A stretch of DNA of 64,000 bases from a bacterium (GTDB lineage: Bacteria > Patescibacteriota > Gracilibacteria > UBA1369 > GCA-2718715), in the NCBI GenBank assembly GCA_002718715.1, contig PBFJ01000003.1, forward strand, positions 1-64,000. The letters run 5' to 3'. Under the pieces are notes generated by a model that was not told the origin of the DNA, made no database searches, and was given only the letters and a program-made list of their open reading frames with translations. Positions 31,537 to 40,613 of the stretch are shown here, one piece after another. The position numbers and the translations under genes are program-made. Position 1 is the first letter of the stretch. Each line of letters starts with the position of its first letter.

Positions 31537-34413
31537 ATGAAATATTTTATTTTTATTTTTTGTTTACTTATTTGCAATCTAAGTTTTGCAGATTTAAGTG
31601 ATCATAAAATATTTTCTTCTCAGCTTGAAATAGGAAAAGCCAAAGCTTTTAATATTGAAAGTTCTGGAATGGTTATTAAGTCTAAGCATTCAGACCTTCA
31701 TGATCTTGAAATAACAGTAGTCAATGAAAATAATTATAGAGAGCATCTACATTTAGAAATGGATCACGATATTGCATCAATTGATGGATACGAATATTTC
31801 TTAGTTAATACCTTTGATACTAAAAAAATTATTTTCAATAAATCTTCCGATTTGGATTTTGAAATAAGTTTTTTTGAAAAATCCAATAGTTCTAAAAATA
31901 ATAATTTAGTTAGTTTTTTAGGCAAAAATTTAAAAGAGGATGATATTATAAAAAGAAGCTCTTGGCTTAAAAATAGTACCCCGTATAGATCATCAGCTAA
32001 ATTAGGAAACTTAAATAATCTTTCACATGTTTCGAAATGGAAGAAAAAAGATGTTTCAGCTATAGATTTCAAAGAGAATGGGAAATGGTATACATGGCCA
32101 GTGAATTATCTTGAAAATGTAGATAGTATTATCATTCACCATACTGCATCAACTAAACTTTTAAACAAACCAAAGCAAGCTTTGAACAATATCTATACCT
32201 ACCATACTAAAGTTAGGGGCTGGGGAGATATTGGCTACCACTATTTACTGGATCAAAATGGTAATGTTTATGAAGGTAAGTTTGGTGGAGATGTTGTGGT
32301 CGGAGGCCACTCTAAAACATTAAATAAGCATGCAATTGGAATTGCTGTAATGGGAAACTTTGAGGAAAACAAACCAAAATTATCTTTAATCAATTCGCTT
32401 TCTGATTTAATCGCATTAAAGGCTCATAAATTTAATTTAGATCCTAATGGGAAATTTACAGTTGAAGGAAAAACCTATGATGTGATCCAAGGCCATAAAG
32501 ATAACGACCATACACTTTGTCCTGGAAAGTATTTATATGAAAAAATACCAAATATAAAACAGAAGATTTCATCAAGACTTGGTAAATTAGATAATGAGTA
32601 TACAAAAAATATATCTAGCTTAGATATAAATAAAAAAGGAAGTATTTTAAATCTTGAAGTTGGCAAAAATTATATTAAAACATATGAAATCACACACAAC
32701 AATCCAAAGAAAGATTTACCAAAGCCAAAAATTAAAAAGTTTAAAAATCTTAAATCTTCGATTTCAAGTTTTCGAAAAAAATCTAAGAATAAGTACGAAC
32801 TTAGAGTTAAACTAAGAGCTTTAAAAGACTTACAAGACCAATCTTTAGTTTTCTCTTTTAATCAAGATCTAAATTTACAGTTACCAGTTAATGCTTTTGC
32901 TTCAAAAGCAGAAGTTAAATTTTCAAAAGAAAGCTTAAACTGCAAAACTACCAAATGTAATTTAGAATTAGAACTAACTAATACTAGCAAAAAAACGATT
33001 ACAGATTTAGAATTAGCAATTATGGATTATAATTCTAAAAATAATTTTCCGGACTTTAAAGTCTCCCCTAGTCGATTTGTATTAAAGAAAAACCAAAAAA
33101 AGAAAATCAAAATTGCAATTAATAATTCAAAAAAATATAAAGGAAATGTATTTTTAAATGTATTTAATGAGCAAGGTGCATTAAATGAAAAAGGCCTGCA
33201 GATTAAATTTCCAAAAGCTAGAATAGTATCTTCAAAAGTTAAAAGTAAAAACTTTGATATTAAAAAAGGCAAAAGTTCATACGTAAGTGTTAAATTAGAC
33301 TTCCCTATTTCAAGTCTTCGAAGGCCAACCTTTAATGTTGATCAAAAAGATGTGCTTTTAAGAAAAGCTAGAATTGTAAAGATTGGAAAAAACTACAATG
33401 TGTTTTTCAGAGTCAAATACAATAATCTTCAAAAAAGTACACTTAATTACGAGCTAAAATCTGGATCTAAAGTTGTATACAAAGGTGAAATAAATTTTAA
33501 TGAAAAATCAAAAGTAAAGAAAAATAATACCACTTCCATTAAGAAATCTAATTATGGAAAACTCAAGAAAGATCAAATTAGCATTCTCTTATCGAAAGTA
33601 AATATGGCAAATTTAGAATTTAAAACATCTAAAAATGTTGATTTAAAGATAAATTCTCGGATACAAAAGCTTAAAGCCAATCAAATTGTAAAAGTCAGAG
33701 CCTTAAATAAAGGAATGATAATCACCATAAATGGAAAAAGATCGCCTGCTAACCGTCTTGAGATAATTGGATCAGATGAAAATATTACAACTCTCTTAAA
33801 CTATGAAAATCGTCCAGGCTTTAATTTATCTTTAAACGATAATCAATTTAGAGGTGGAATGAAAATTTCGGCTAACAAGCAAAAACTTGAAGTTGTGAAC
33901 AAACTTGGTCTTGAAAGTTATTTAAAGGGTTTAGCTGAGATTTCAGACTTTGAACATCCAGAAAAAATAAAAACAATTGTGGTGGCAGCTAGAAGTTATG
34001 CTTATCACTATATAACAGATGGCACTAAGTTCCCTGGAAAAAAATATAATTTAGATGATGATCCAAATGTTTCCCAAAAATATTTAGGATATGGATTTGA
34101 AAAAAGAGCTCCAAATGTAATTAAGGAAGTTCTTAACACTCAAGGGCAAATGGTAACATACAATAATAAAGTTATTAAAGTTCCCTACTTTAGCCAATCA
34201 AATGGTTATACAAAATCCGCTAAAGAAGTTTGGGGATGGAAAAACACTCCATACCTTCAATCCGTAAAAGACGACTGTCCGAAAACTGAATTCAAGGGAC
34301 ATGGAGTTGGAATTTCAGGATGTGGATCGAAAAATATGGCCTTGAAAAATTATAAATTTCAAGAGATAATAAAATACTACCTGCCAGGTACTAATATAAA
34401 AACTTTCAAATGA
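31537..34413 (+). CDS. Secreted N-acetylmuramoyl-L-alanine amidase (PGRP/amidase_2) fused to SpoIID domain
   Basis: MKYFIFIFCLLICNLSFA signal peptide; SIIIHHTAST...GWGDIGYHYLLDQNGNVYEGKFGG...HAIGIAVMGNF amidase; C-terminal LGLESYLKGLAEI...KTIVVAARSYAYHY...GHGVGISGCGSKNMAL SpoIID-like. Track ORF starts at 31462. Confidence 0.85.
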   Translation: MKYFIFIFCLLICNLSFADLSDHKIFSSQLEIGKAKAFNIESSGMVIKSKHSDLHDLEITVVNENNYREHLHLEMDHDIASIDGYEYFLVNTFDTKKIIFNKSSDLDFEISFFEKSNSSKNNNLVSFLGKNLKEDDIIKRSSWLKNSTPYRSSAKLGNLNNLSHVSKWKKKDVSAIDFKENGKWYTWPVNYLENVDSIIIHHTASTKLLNKPKQALNNIYTYHTKVRGWGDIGYHYLLDQNGNVYEGKFGGDVVVGGHSKTLNKHAIGIAVMGNFEENKPKLSLINSLSDLIALKAHKFNLDPNGKFTVEGKTYDVIQGHKDNDHTLCPGKYLYEKIPNIKQKISSRLGKLDNEYTKNISSLDINKKGSILNLEVGKNYIKTYEITHNNPKKDLPKPKIKKFKNLKSSISSFRKKSKNKYELRVKLRALKDLQDQSLVFSFNQDLNLQLPVNAFASKAEVKFSKESLNCKTTKCNLELELTNTSKKTITDLELAIMDYNSKNNFPDFKVSPSRFVLKKNQKKKIKIAINNSKKYKGNVFLNVFNEQGALNEKGLQIKFPKARIVSSKVKSKNFDIKKGKSSYVSVKLDFPISSLRRPTFNVDQKDVLLRKARIVKIGKNYNVFFRVKYNNLQKSTLNYELKSGSKVVYKGEINFNEKSKVKKNNTTSIKKSNYGKLKKDQISILLSKVNMANLEFKTSKNVDLKINSRIQKLKANQIVKVRALNKGMIITINGKRSPANRLEIIGSDENITTLLNYENRPGFNLSLNDNQFRGGMKISANKQKLEVVNKLGLESYLKGLAEISDFEHPEKIKTIVVAARSYAYHYITDGTKFPGKKYNLDDDPNVSQKYLGYGFEKRAPNVIKEVLNTQGQMVTYNNKVIKVPYFSQSNGYTKSAKEVWGWKNTPYLQSVKDDCPKTEFKGHGVGISGCGSKNMALKNYKFQEIIKYYLPGTNIKTFK

Positions 34414-36104
34414 TTCTTGGTATAAACACATGTACTCAAAAGATCGAAATTTGCTTAATTTGGGATGGAAAAGTTGAATATAATTCAAGCTTACACCAAA
34501 AGAATGATTCTGAATTTATTCTAAATTCTTTAAATCAAATTTTAGATAAAATTGGCAAAACTGTTTTTGATATTAAAAAGATTGTTTGCGTTAAGGGTCC
34601 AGGAAGTTTTACGGCTGTAAGAATAGGTGTGATAATTGCAAATACTTTGAAATCTCAAACTAATTGTGAGCTTTTTGAAATTGATACTCTAAATTATCTT
34701 AATTATTTTTGTGGTTCAGAAGAAAAACTACTACTATCGGCAGGTGGCAGTGAATTTTATCGATTAATTAATGGTGAAATAAAACTACTAAATTTCAAAG
34801 AAATTCCAAATCAAAAATACTTAGCAGAGGTATCTAAAAAGCAAATTGAAAAACTCGATTTGAATTTTGAATTTAATCCTATTGAATACAATTTAGATGT
34901 GTTTTTAAAAGCTTTTATAGGTGGGAATGTAAATTTAAAAGATTGTGAACAAATAACTCCAAACTATGTTAAAGAAGCCAATATTGATTTAAGTGGTTTT
35001 TCGAATAAAACTAAAAATAAAAAAGGGTACTTTATGGTCTTAATGTCTTTTATTTTGTGTTTTTTAATGACTCCCTTAATAATCAGTTTATATGAAACTG
35101 AAGTTGGTCAAATTCAAACTTACGCTGCCAAAAAAGAGTTTATGGAACAAAAGTTGGTAAAGAAAAATCTTTCAACTCAAATTTTTGACAATAAAGCTTG
35201 GCATGGAAAAAATATTTCAGAAAATTTAACTTTAGATGCAAATTTCAAGCAACAAATTGTTAACCAAACTGTACAGACTTTAAAGTCCAATGATTTAATA
35301 GATAATCCTTTGCGGCAATGTGATAATTTTGATTTCTTAGATACGACTGTATGTGAAGAACAAGATGATCTTAATTACGCTTATACTGTTCCTCTTTTCA
35401 ATCATGGTTCAAGTAATACTGATTGTAATAAATTTGACTTAAGAAACGGTGAAGATTCGATTGATGGAGATTGTGCGTTTAATAAGTTAAGTCTTTCAGA
35501 GAGTGATTTTATTCCTCTTTTTTCAGATCAAGATCAAGAACTAGACGACAGTAAAATATCACTTCGTTTAAAAGGCTTTGATCTGAGAGATCAATATCTA
35601 CTTAATAATTTAGATGTAAAAGATAAAAGCCCAGTATTTGTGGAGTTAAGTTTGATTCAAGAAGATGATATATATGCTCCTAACTTTACTCTTGAAAATT
35701 TAGAGGAGGGTCGTGAAAGTAAGGATAATTTTGAAATTACGGCAGCAAAACTTTTTAGCAACAACTTATTTAATTACATTGATATTGATACTGATAATGA
35801 TATCTTCTCTATAGACTTAAAAAGTTTAGATTTTAGAAAAATTAAAAATCTTGAAGAAGAGTTTGATTGGAATAATTTAGTAAATGTTTATTTAAAAGTT
35901 AACTTTCCTAATTCAATATTTATAAATGAAGCAAATCAAACAATAAAGAGTTTTGAATATCAAATATTATCTAACTTTAAAATTGGATTAGATAAAACAA
36001 TTATATTCAATACTATTGATAAAGATGGTGTAACTTATTATGATAGTTATGTCCATATACCTGTAAATCTTAATGATCGACAAGGTATTGTAATCGATAA
36101 CTAG
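34410..36104 (+). CDS. TsaB-like domain fused to a transmembrane helix and large C-terminal (probably extracytoplasmic) domain
   Basis: MILGINTCTQKIEICLIWDG...IVCVKGPGSFTAVRIGVIIANTL is TsaB-like; hydrophobic GYFMVLMSFILCFLMTPLIISLY follows at about 35025-35090, then about 330 aa Asp-rich region. Confidence 0.7.
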   Translation: MILGINTCTQKIEICLIWDGKVEYNSSLHQKNDSEFILNSLNQILDKIGKTVFDIKKIVCVKGPGSFTAVRIGVIIANTLKSQTNCELFEIDTLNYLNYFCGSEEKLLLSAGGSEFYRLINGEIKLLNFKEIPNQKYLAEVSKKQIEKLDLNFEFNPIEYNLDVFLKAFIGGNVNLKDCEQITPNYVKEANIDLSGFSNKTKNKKGYFMVLMSFILCFLMTPLIISLYETEVGQIQTYAAKKEFMEQKLVKKNLSTQIFDNKAWHGKNISENLTLDANFKQQIVNQTVQTLKSNDLIDNPLRQCDNFDFLDTTVCEEQDDLNYAYTVPLFNHGSSNTDCNKFDLRNGEDSIDGDCAFNKLSLSESDFIPLFSDQDQELDDSKISLRLKGFDLRDQYLLNNLDVKDKSPVFVELSLIQEDDIYAPNFTLENLEEGRESKDNFEITAAKLFSNNLFNYIDIDTDNDIFSIDLKSLDFRKIKNLEEEFDWNNLVNVYLKVNFPNSIFINEANQTIKSFEYQILSNFKIGLDKTIIFNTIDKDGVTYYDSYVHIPVNLNDRQGIVIDN

Positions 36105-36109
36105 AAATT

Positions 36110-37615
36110 ATGAGAGATTTAATCAAACCTCAAAATATAAACTTTATGTCAGGTTTATTATTTTTGATATCTAGCTTTAATGTAAATATTAAAGACACAC
36201 TAGCTCAAGAAGCAAATATTCCGACTTTAGAGCAAGTTTTTGAAGATACTGATTCAATTGAATGTATTGTAAACCAAAATGTTTATCAAACACTAGCGGG
36301 TTCTAAATTTACGATTGGTATTTCAGGAATGTCTGGAGTTTTTCAAGGTGAAATTAGAATGCAAGATGCTGAAAACATTGATTTTAATACTGAAAATTGG
36401 CTTGCCTTTGATTTAAACTTTGATTTTTTCTCTACTGATATAAATTACAAAAATGGTTTAGCAAATTCAAATCTAGATTTTTATATTTTCTTTACAGATA
36501 GAGCTAAAATCTATAAAAATTTTGAGGATGGAGAAAATTTTGAATTGTTTTTAGATTCTAATAATCAAAATATTGCAAATTTAAATCTCTTTTTTACAGA
36601 AATTACTTACTTCCCTCTTATAAATGAAATTTGGATTTTTTCTTCTTCCCCTAATCATTTAATTCGAATATCTATTAACCAAGATAATTTTCAAAATTTA
36701 GAAGTTGGTCCAAATTTACAAACTGAACAACTATTTAGATCTATTTCAAAAGCTACTCAGATTTTAAATCATACTATTTTAACTCAATATTCGAATGGAA
36801 ACTGTGGTTCTTTAAGCATAACTACCGATGGAGTGTTTGATTTAGGAAATGTATTACCTGACAACGTAAGGCATTTGTGTAATGAAGATACTGATTTGAT
36901 TGTGAACGAAAGAGAAATTGGAGTTTTTTATTTTAAAAAAAATGACGGAAATATAGATCAAGTTATTTGCAACGACGGAAGTCCTAAACCCCAAATTACT
37001 AACAACATAGAACCCCCGGTGGATATGGAATTAGACATGGAAGCTCCTGTTGATATGATGGTTCCTCTTGATATGGAATTAGATATGGAGGTTCCTATGG
37101 ATATGGATTTACCTAACGACATGGAAGCTCCAGTTGATATGATGGTTCCCCTTGATATGGAATTAGATATGGAAGTTCCTGTTGACATGGAAAGCATTCA
37201 AGACATGGAAGCTCAAGTTGATATGAGTGTTCCAGTTGACATGGAAAGCATTCAAGACATGGAAGCTCAAGTTGATATGATTGTACCAGTTGATATGGAA
37301 AGCATTCAAGAAATGGAAGCTCCGGCGGATATGGAAACAGACATGAGTATTGTTATCGATAGATATATGGATATGGGAATGCCATTAGATATGTCTCCAG
37401 CTGATTTGATATCAGACATATATATTCAATCAGATTATGAAACTGAAACTCAAAACAACAAAACAGATGATAATTATGATAAGAGTAAGGATTCATCTAA
37501 AGGTTCTGGTTGTAATGTTGAACAAGCAGACATTGAAGCATTAACAATCTTTTATTTTCTAGCTATAATTGGATTCCGAAGACCTAAAAATCCAAATACA
37601 GATGGGAAACTTTAG
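36110..37615 (+). CDS. Secreted/surface protein with DM-rich repeats and C-terminal GC-TM-RR sorting-like tail
   Basis: N-terminal hydrophobic signal-like segment; VDMELDMEVPMDM repeats; C-terminus GSGCNVEQADIEALTIFYFLAIIGFRRPK. Confidence 0.7.
   Translation: MRDLIKPQNINFMSGLLFLISSFNVNIKDTLAQEANIPTLEQVFEDTDSIECIVNQNVYQTLAGSKFTIGISGMSGVFQGEIRMQDAENIDFNTENWLAFDLNFDFFSTDINYKNGLANSNLDFYIFFTDRAKIYKNFEDGENFELFLDSNNQNIANLNLFFTEITYFPLINEIWIFSSSPNHLIRISINQDNFQNLEVGPNLQTEQLFRSISKATQILNHTILTQYSNGNCGSLSITTDGVFDLGNVLPDNVRHLCNEDTDLIVNEREIGVFYFKKNDGNIDQVICNDGSPKPQITNNIEPPVDMELDMEAPVDMMVPLDMELDMEVPMDMDLPNDMEAPVDMMVPLDMELDMEVPVDMESIQDMEAQVDMSVPVDMESIQDMEAQVDMIVPVDMESIQEMEAPADMETDMSIVIDRYMDMGMPLDMSPADLISDIYIQSDYETETQNNKTDDNYDKSKDSSKGSGCNVEQADIEALTIFYFLAIIGFRRPKNPNTDGKL
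37040..37342 (+). repeat. In-frame tandem repeats within the DM-rich CDS: 84-bp spacing (37040 to 37124) and three 54-bp units (starts 37181, 37235, 37289)
   Basis: gaagctcc(t/a)gttgatatgatggttcc(t/c)cttgatatggaattagatatgga repeated at 84 bp; gttga(c/t)atggaaagcattcaaga(c/a)atggaagct repeated at 54 bp (VDMESIQDMEAQVDMxVP). Confidence 0.9.
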
Positions 37616-37670
37616 AAATTTGTCTTTTGGTGAAAAATAGTTTATTTTGTAAAAAAATATATATATTTGT

Positions 37671-37814
37671 ATGAAAAACAAAGCAAAAATTTATAAATTA
37701 TTATCTCTAAACTTTATTGTGTTTGCAATAATTATGCTTCTTGCTCCTTTTTATCCATGGTGGTTATTTGCAGGTATCGGTGGTTTTTTCTATTTAATGT
37801 CTAAATATAGTTAA
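37671..37814 (+). CDS. Small membrane protein (47 aa), absent from the ORF track
   Basis: ATG...TAA reads MKNKAKIYKLLSLNFIVFAIIMLLAPFYPWWLFAGIGGFFYLMSKYS; stop overlaps rsmI start as TAATG. Confidence 0.65.
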   Translation: MKNKAKIYKLLSLNFIVFAIIMLLAPFYPWWLFAGIGGFFYLMSKYS

Positions 37815-38497
37815 TGTTATTTTTAGTTGCCACTCCGATTGGAAACTTATCGGATGTTTCTTTTAGAGCTATTGAAACCTTAAAAGAGGTAGATTTAATT
37901 ATTGCCGAAGATACAAGACATACAAAAATTCTACTAAAACATTTTGAAATTGATAAGAAAATCGATTCTCTTCATAGCTTTTCAAAAGAGGAGAAAATTT
38001 TACATTTTGTGAAAATACTAAAAGAAGGTCAAAAAATTGCAATGGTATCGGATGCTGGGACTCCAACTATTTTAGATCCTGGCTATAATTTGGTTAAACT
38101 TTGTTATGAAAATAATGTTTCAGTTTGTTCAATTCCTGGAGCCTGTGCTTTGACAGTTGCACTATCTGCAAGTCCTTTTCCAAAAGATAAATTTTTATTC
38201 CTTGGTTTTTTACCAGTGAAAAAAGGAAGACAAACTATATTTGAGACCATTGTAAACTCAAAAAATACAGTAGTTTTTTATGAGTCAAAACATAGAATCG
38301 AAAGAACTCTTAAATCATTAGCCGAAAAACTTGAAGAAAATCGTTTAATTTGCGTGGCAAGAGAGCTTACAAAAATCCATGAAGAATTTACAGTCTTATC
38401 AGCAAAAGATATAATTACTAAGAAGCTTCCGTTTACCATTAAAGGTGAATTTGTGGTGATGGTTGCACCTAGTAATTTTGAACTTAACTATGAATAA
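37814..38497 (+). CDS. rsmI: 16S rRNA (cytidine(1402)-2'-O)-methyltransferase
   Basis: LFLVATPIGNLSDVSFRAIETLKEVDLIIAEDTRHTKILL, VSDAGTPTILDPGYNLV, SIPGACALTVALSASPFP. Confidence 0.95.
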   Translation: MLFLVATPIGNLSDVSFRAIETLKEVDLIIAEDTRHTKILLKHFEIDKKIDSLHSFSKEEKILHFVKILKEGQKIAMVSDAGTPTILDPGYNLVKLCYENNVSVCSIPGACALTVALSASPFPKDKFLFLGFLPVKKGRQTIFETIVNSKNTVVFYESKHRIERTLKSLAEKLEENRLICVARELTKIHEEFTVLSAKDIITKKLPFTIKGEFVVMVAPSNFELNYE

Positions 38498-38945
38498 ACA
38501 AGGGTTTACCTTAATTGAAATTTTAATTGTGATTAGCTTGGTTGCCTTTTTAAGTACAAGCTTGTTTGTAGGATTTGAAAACTACACACAAAGAAGTAGT
38601 GATTTAAGAGCTAGAAACTCTGTAATTGAGTTTATTAACAAAAGTCAAAATTATATAAACTTTGAAAACTGGAAAGATTCTGCTGATAAGAAATTAATTT
38701 TCTTAATGGATTCAAGTGAATTTTCTCTGAAAGATAGTGATGGTTTAATATTTGGAAGTGACTCTTTTAATGATTTCGAATTAAATGAAGGAAGTCTAAG
38801 GATTGAATTTGATACAAAACAAGATTGTAGCCTTGGAGATGGTGTTCAATCCACAAACCTTGTACTCGAAAACAAGGAAGGTAGGAAGGCATTAGAGATA
38901 TTTTCGGATAATAAAAATTGTTATATAGAAATTTTAAAAATATGA
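38490..38945 (+). CDS. Prepilin-like protein with type IV N-terminal methylation motif
   Basis: MNKQGFTLIEILIVISLVAFLSTSLF; start adjusted from 38463, ATG overlaps the rsmI stop. Confidence 0.85.
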   Translation: MNKQGFTLIEILIVISLVAFLSTSLFVGFENYTQRSSDLRARNSVIEFINKSQNYINFENWKDSADKKLIFLMDSSEFSLKDSDGLIFGSDSFNDFELNEGSLRIEFDTKQDCSLGDGVQSTNLVLENKEGRKALEIFSDNKNCYIEILKI

Positions 38946-39466
38946 TAAAAAAAGGTTTTACAATATTAGAAGCGACTTTTTCAATTATGATTCTTTCAAT
39001 TGTAATTTCTTTTGGTGTTTATTTATCTAGTAAAAGTTTTGATAGCTATAATAGATTTTCTTTAATGAATTTAGCTTATACCCAGCATGAAAATCGTTTG
39101 AGTTTAGTATTAAATTTGATAAAAAGTAATCAATTAAAATTTCCAAATCATTTTGATAATTGTAAGTTAGCAGATATAAATACAATCAAAAATCAGGACT
39201 GTGTTAATCAAGATCAATTTCAAATTCTAAATAATTTGGATACACGTGTTGTTCAGCTAGATGATTTGGATAATTTTGATAGTCTTACTCCCCTATTTTG
39301 TCAAAATCCAGATTGCAATGAATATGATTTTTCAAGCACTAATTTCAAAAGCTTTCCGATTTACAGTTATCTTTTTTTAAATCCAGACGAAGATAAATTA
39401 GAAATCCAAACCTATTATGAATTTAAAGGAATTCAATATTCTATTAATACTAAATTAAAAATATAA
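38942..39466 (+). CDS. Prepilin-like protein
   Basis: MIKKGFTILEATFSIMILSIVISFGVYL; start adjusted from 38918; ATGA overlap with the preceding gene. Confidence 0.8.
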   Translation: MIKKGFTILEATFSIMILSIVISFGVYLSSKSFDSYNRFSLMNLAYTQHENRLSLVLNLIKSNQLKFPNHFDNCKLADINTIKNQDCVNQDQFQILNNLDTRVVQLDDLDNFDSLTPLFCQNPDCNEYDFSSTNFKSFPIYSYLFLNPDEDKLEIQTYYEFKGIQYSINTKLKI

Positions 39467-39467
39467 T

Positions 39468-40418
39468 ATGCAAAAAAAAGGTTTTACTCTTATTGAAGTT
39501 TTAATTAGCGCTAGTATATTTTCAGTTATATTTTTAATTGGTACGCAAAGTTATATTTCTGCTGTAAAACAATCATTTTTTAGTACTTCTAACCAAGTCT
39601 TTGACAATCAGATTCAAATTTTTATCAACCGTTTAGACAACTTAATTGAAGGAAATACAATAAATCTGAATGAGTATTTTGTGCAATGTCATATGGCTGG
39701 TGATTGTCCTTTTTATGAAGACGAGCTTAACCAGCAGGATACTACAAATTTTGGTAAAAATGAGGGTCTTTATTATCATCAGTTTTTTAATTTAGGAACA
39801 AATGCTGACGGAGATCAAGATGGCTACTCTTATGATTGTACAGATGGTGATTGTAGCCTTGGAATTATTGAGTCTTCGAAGGATGTTTTTCAAGGATTTT
39901 TTGGAGGAGAAGATGGCACTAATGCAATTTGCAATTCAGGTGGATTTACTATCCAAAATAAATCTATAAACGAGTTTGTAGATATACCTTCTACTGCGAA
40001 TTGTGACAACAAAGAGATGGAATTTTCAGTTTTATTTTTAAAATCCAAAACTAATCAAGATCAATTAATACTTGGAAACTCTGGTGGTAATTTAGTTTAT
40101 CAAAAGCTTGAGAATAAAGATAATGAATTTCTTGAAAATGGTTTACCCACTTACTTTGCCTCATATCAGGAAGATTTTAATTATCAAAGACTAGCTGCTT
40201 CTGAAAATCATTTAAACTTTCAGAATTTAAAAATTGAAAACTTTAAAGTCAAAATTGCTCCACTTGAAAATCCAGAGTTTGCAATTGCTGAAAATAACAA
40301 CGATAACTTAAGGGCTCCAATGCTGGAAGTGAGTTTTACAATAAGTCAAAAAGAAAATTCCTCCCTTTTTAAACTCTTTGATAAAGAAGTTAAAATTCAT
40401 AAAATTTATAACCTTTAG
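39468..40418 (+). CDS. Prepilin-like protein with DxDxDG-type loop
   Basis: MQKKGFTLIEVLISASIFSVIFLIGTQSY; internal NADGDQDGYSYD. Confidence 0.8.
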   Translation: MQKKGFTLIEVLISASIFSVIFLIGTQSYISAVKQSFFSTSNQVFDNQIQIFINRLDNLIEGNTINLNEYFVQCHMAGDCPFYEDELNQQDTTNFGKNEGLYYHQFFNLGTNADGDQDGYSYDCTDGDCSLGIIESSKDVFQGFFGGEDGTNAICNSGGFTIQNKSINEFVDIPSTANCDNKEMEFSVLFLKSKTNQDQLILGNSGGNLVYQKLENKDNEFLENGLPTYFASYQEDFNYQRLAASENHLNFQNLKIENFKVKIAPLENPEFAIAENNNDNLRAPMLEVSFTISQKENSSLFKLFDKEVKIHKIYNL

Positions 40419-40558
40419 GTTATAGGTGTTGTTGCATGAACTGATTTGATTTGAATGCTAGATGCAGACTTTCCTAAAGTTTCGCTGTAAACAAAAAAAC
40501 TAATACTTAAAAGTAAGAATACACTCGCAATAAAAAGAACTAATTTTTGGTTTTTCAT
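40415..40558 (-). CDS. Small single-pass membrane protein (47 aa), absent from the ORF track
   Basis: Minus strand ATG at 40558 reads MKNQKLVLFIASVFLLLSISFFVYSETLGKSASSIQIKSVHATTPIT then TAA at 40415. Confidence 0.5.
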   Translation of the reverse strand: MKNQKLVLFIASVFLLLSISFFVYSETLGKSASSIQIKSVHATTPIT

Positions 40559-40613
40559 ATAACTTTATTAATTACTTCATTATACCTTAAATAAACGAAA
40601 AAGTAAAGTTTGA

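Noticed and set aside
31764-33272. Minus-strand ORFs inside the amidase-SpoIID gene (31764-32072, 32475-32666, 33027-33272)
   Set aside because: Antisense to a long, motif-supported CDS.
36958-37197. Minus-strand ORF rich in SISTGTSISNSIS
   Set aside because: Mirror image of the DM-repeat CDS; periodicity is explained by the sense-strand repeats.
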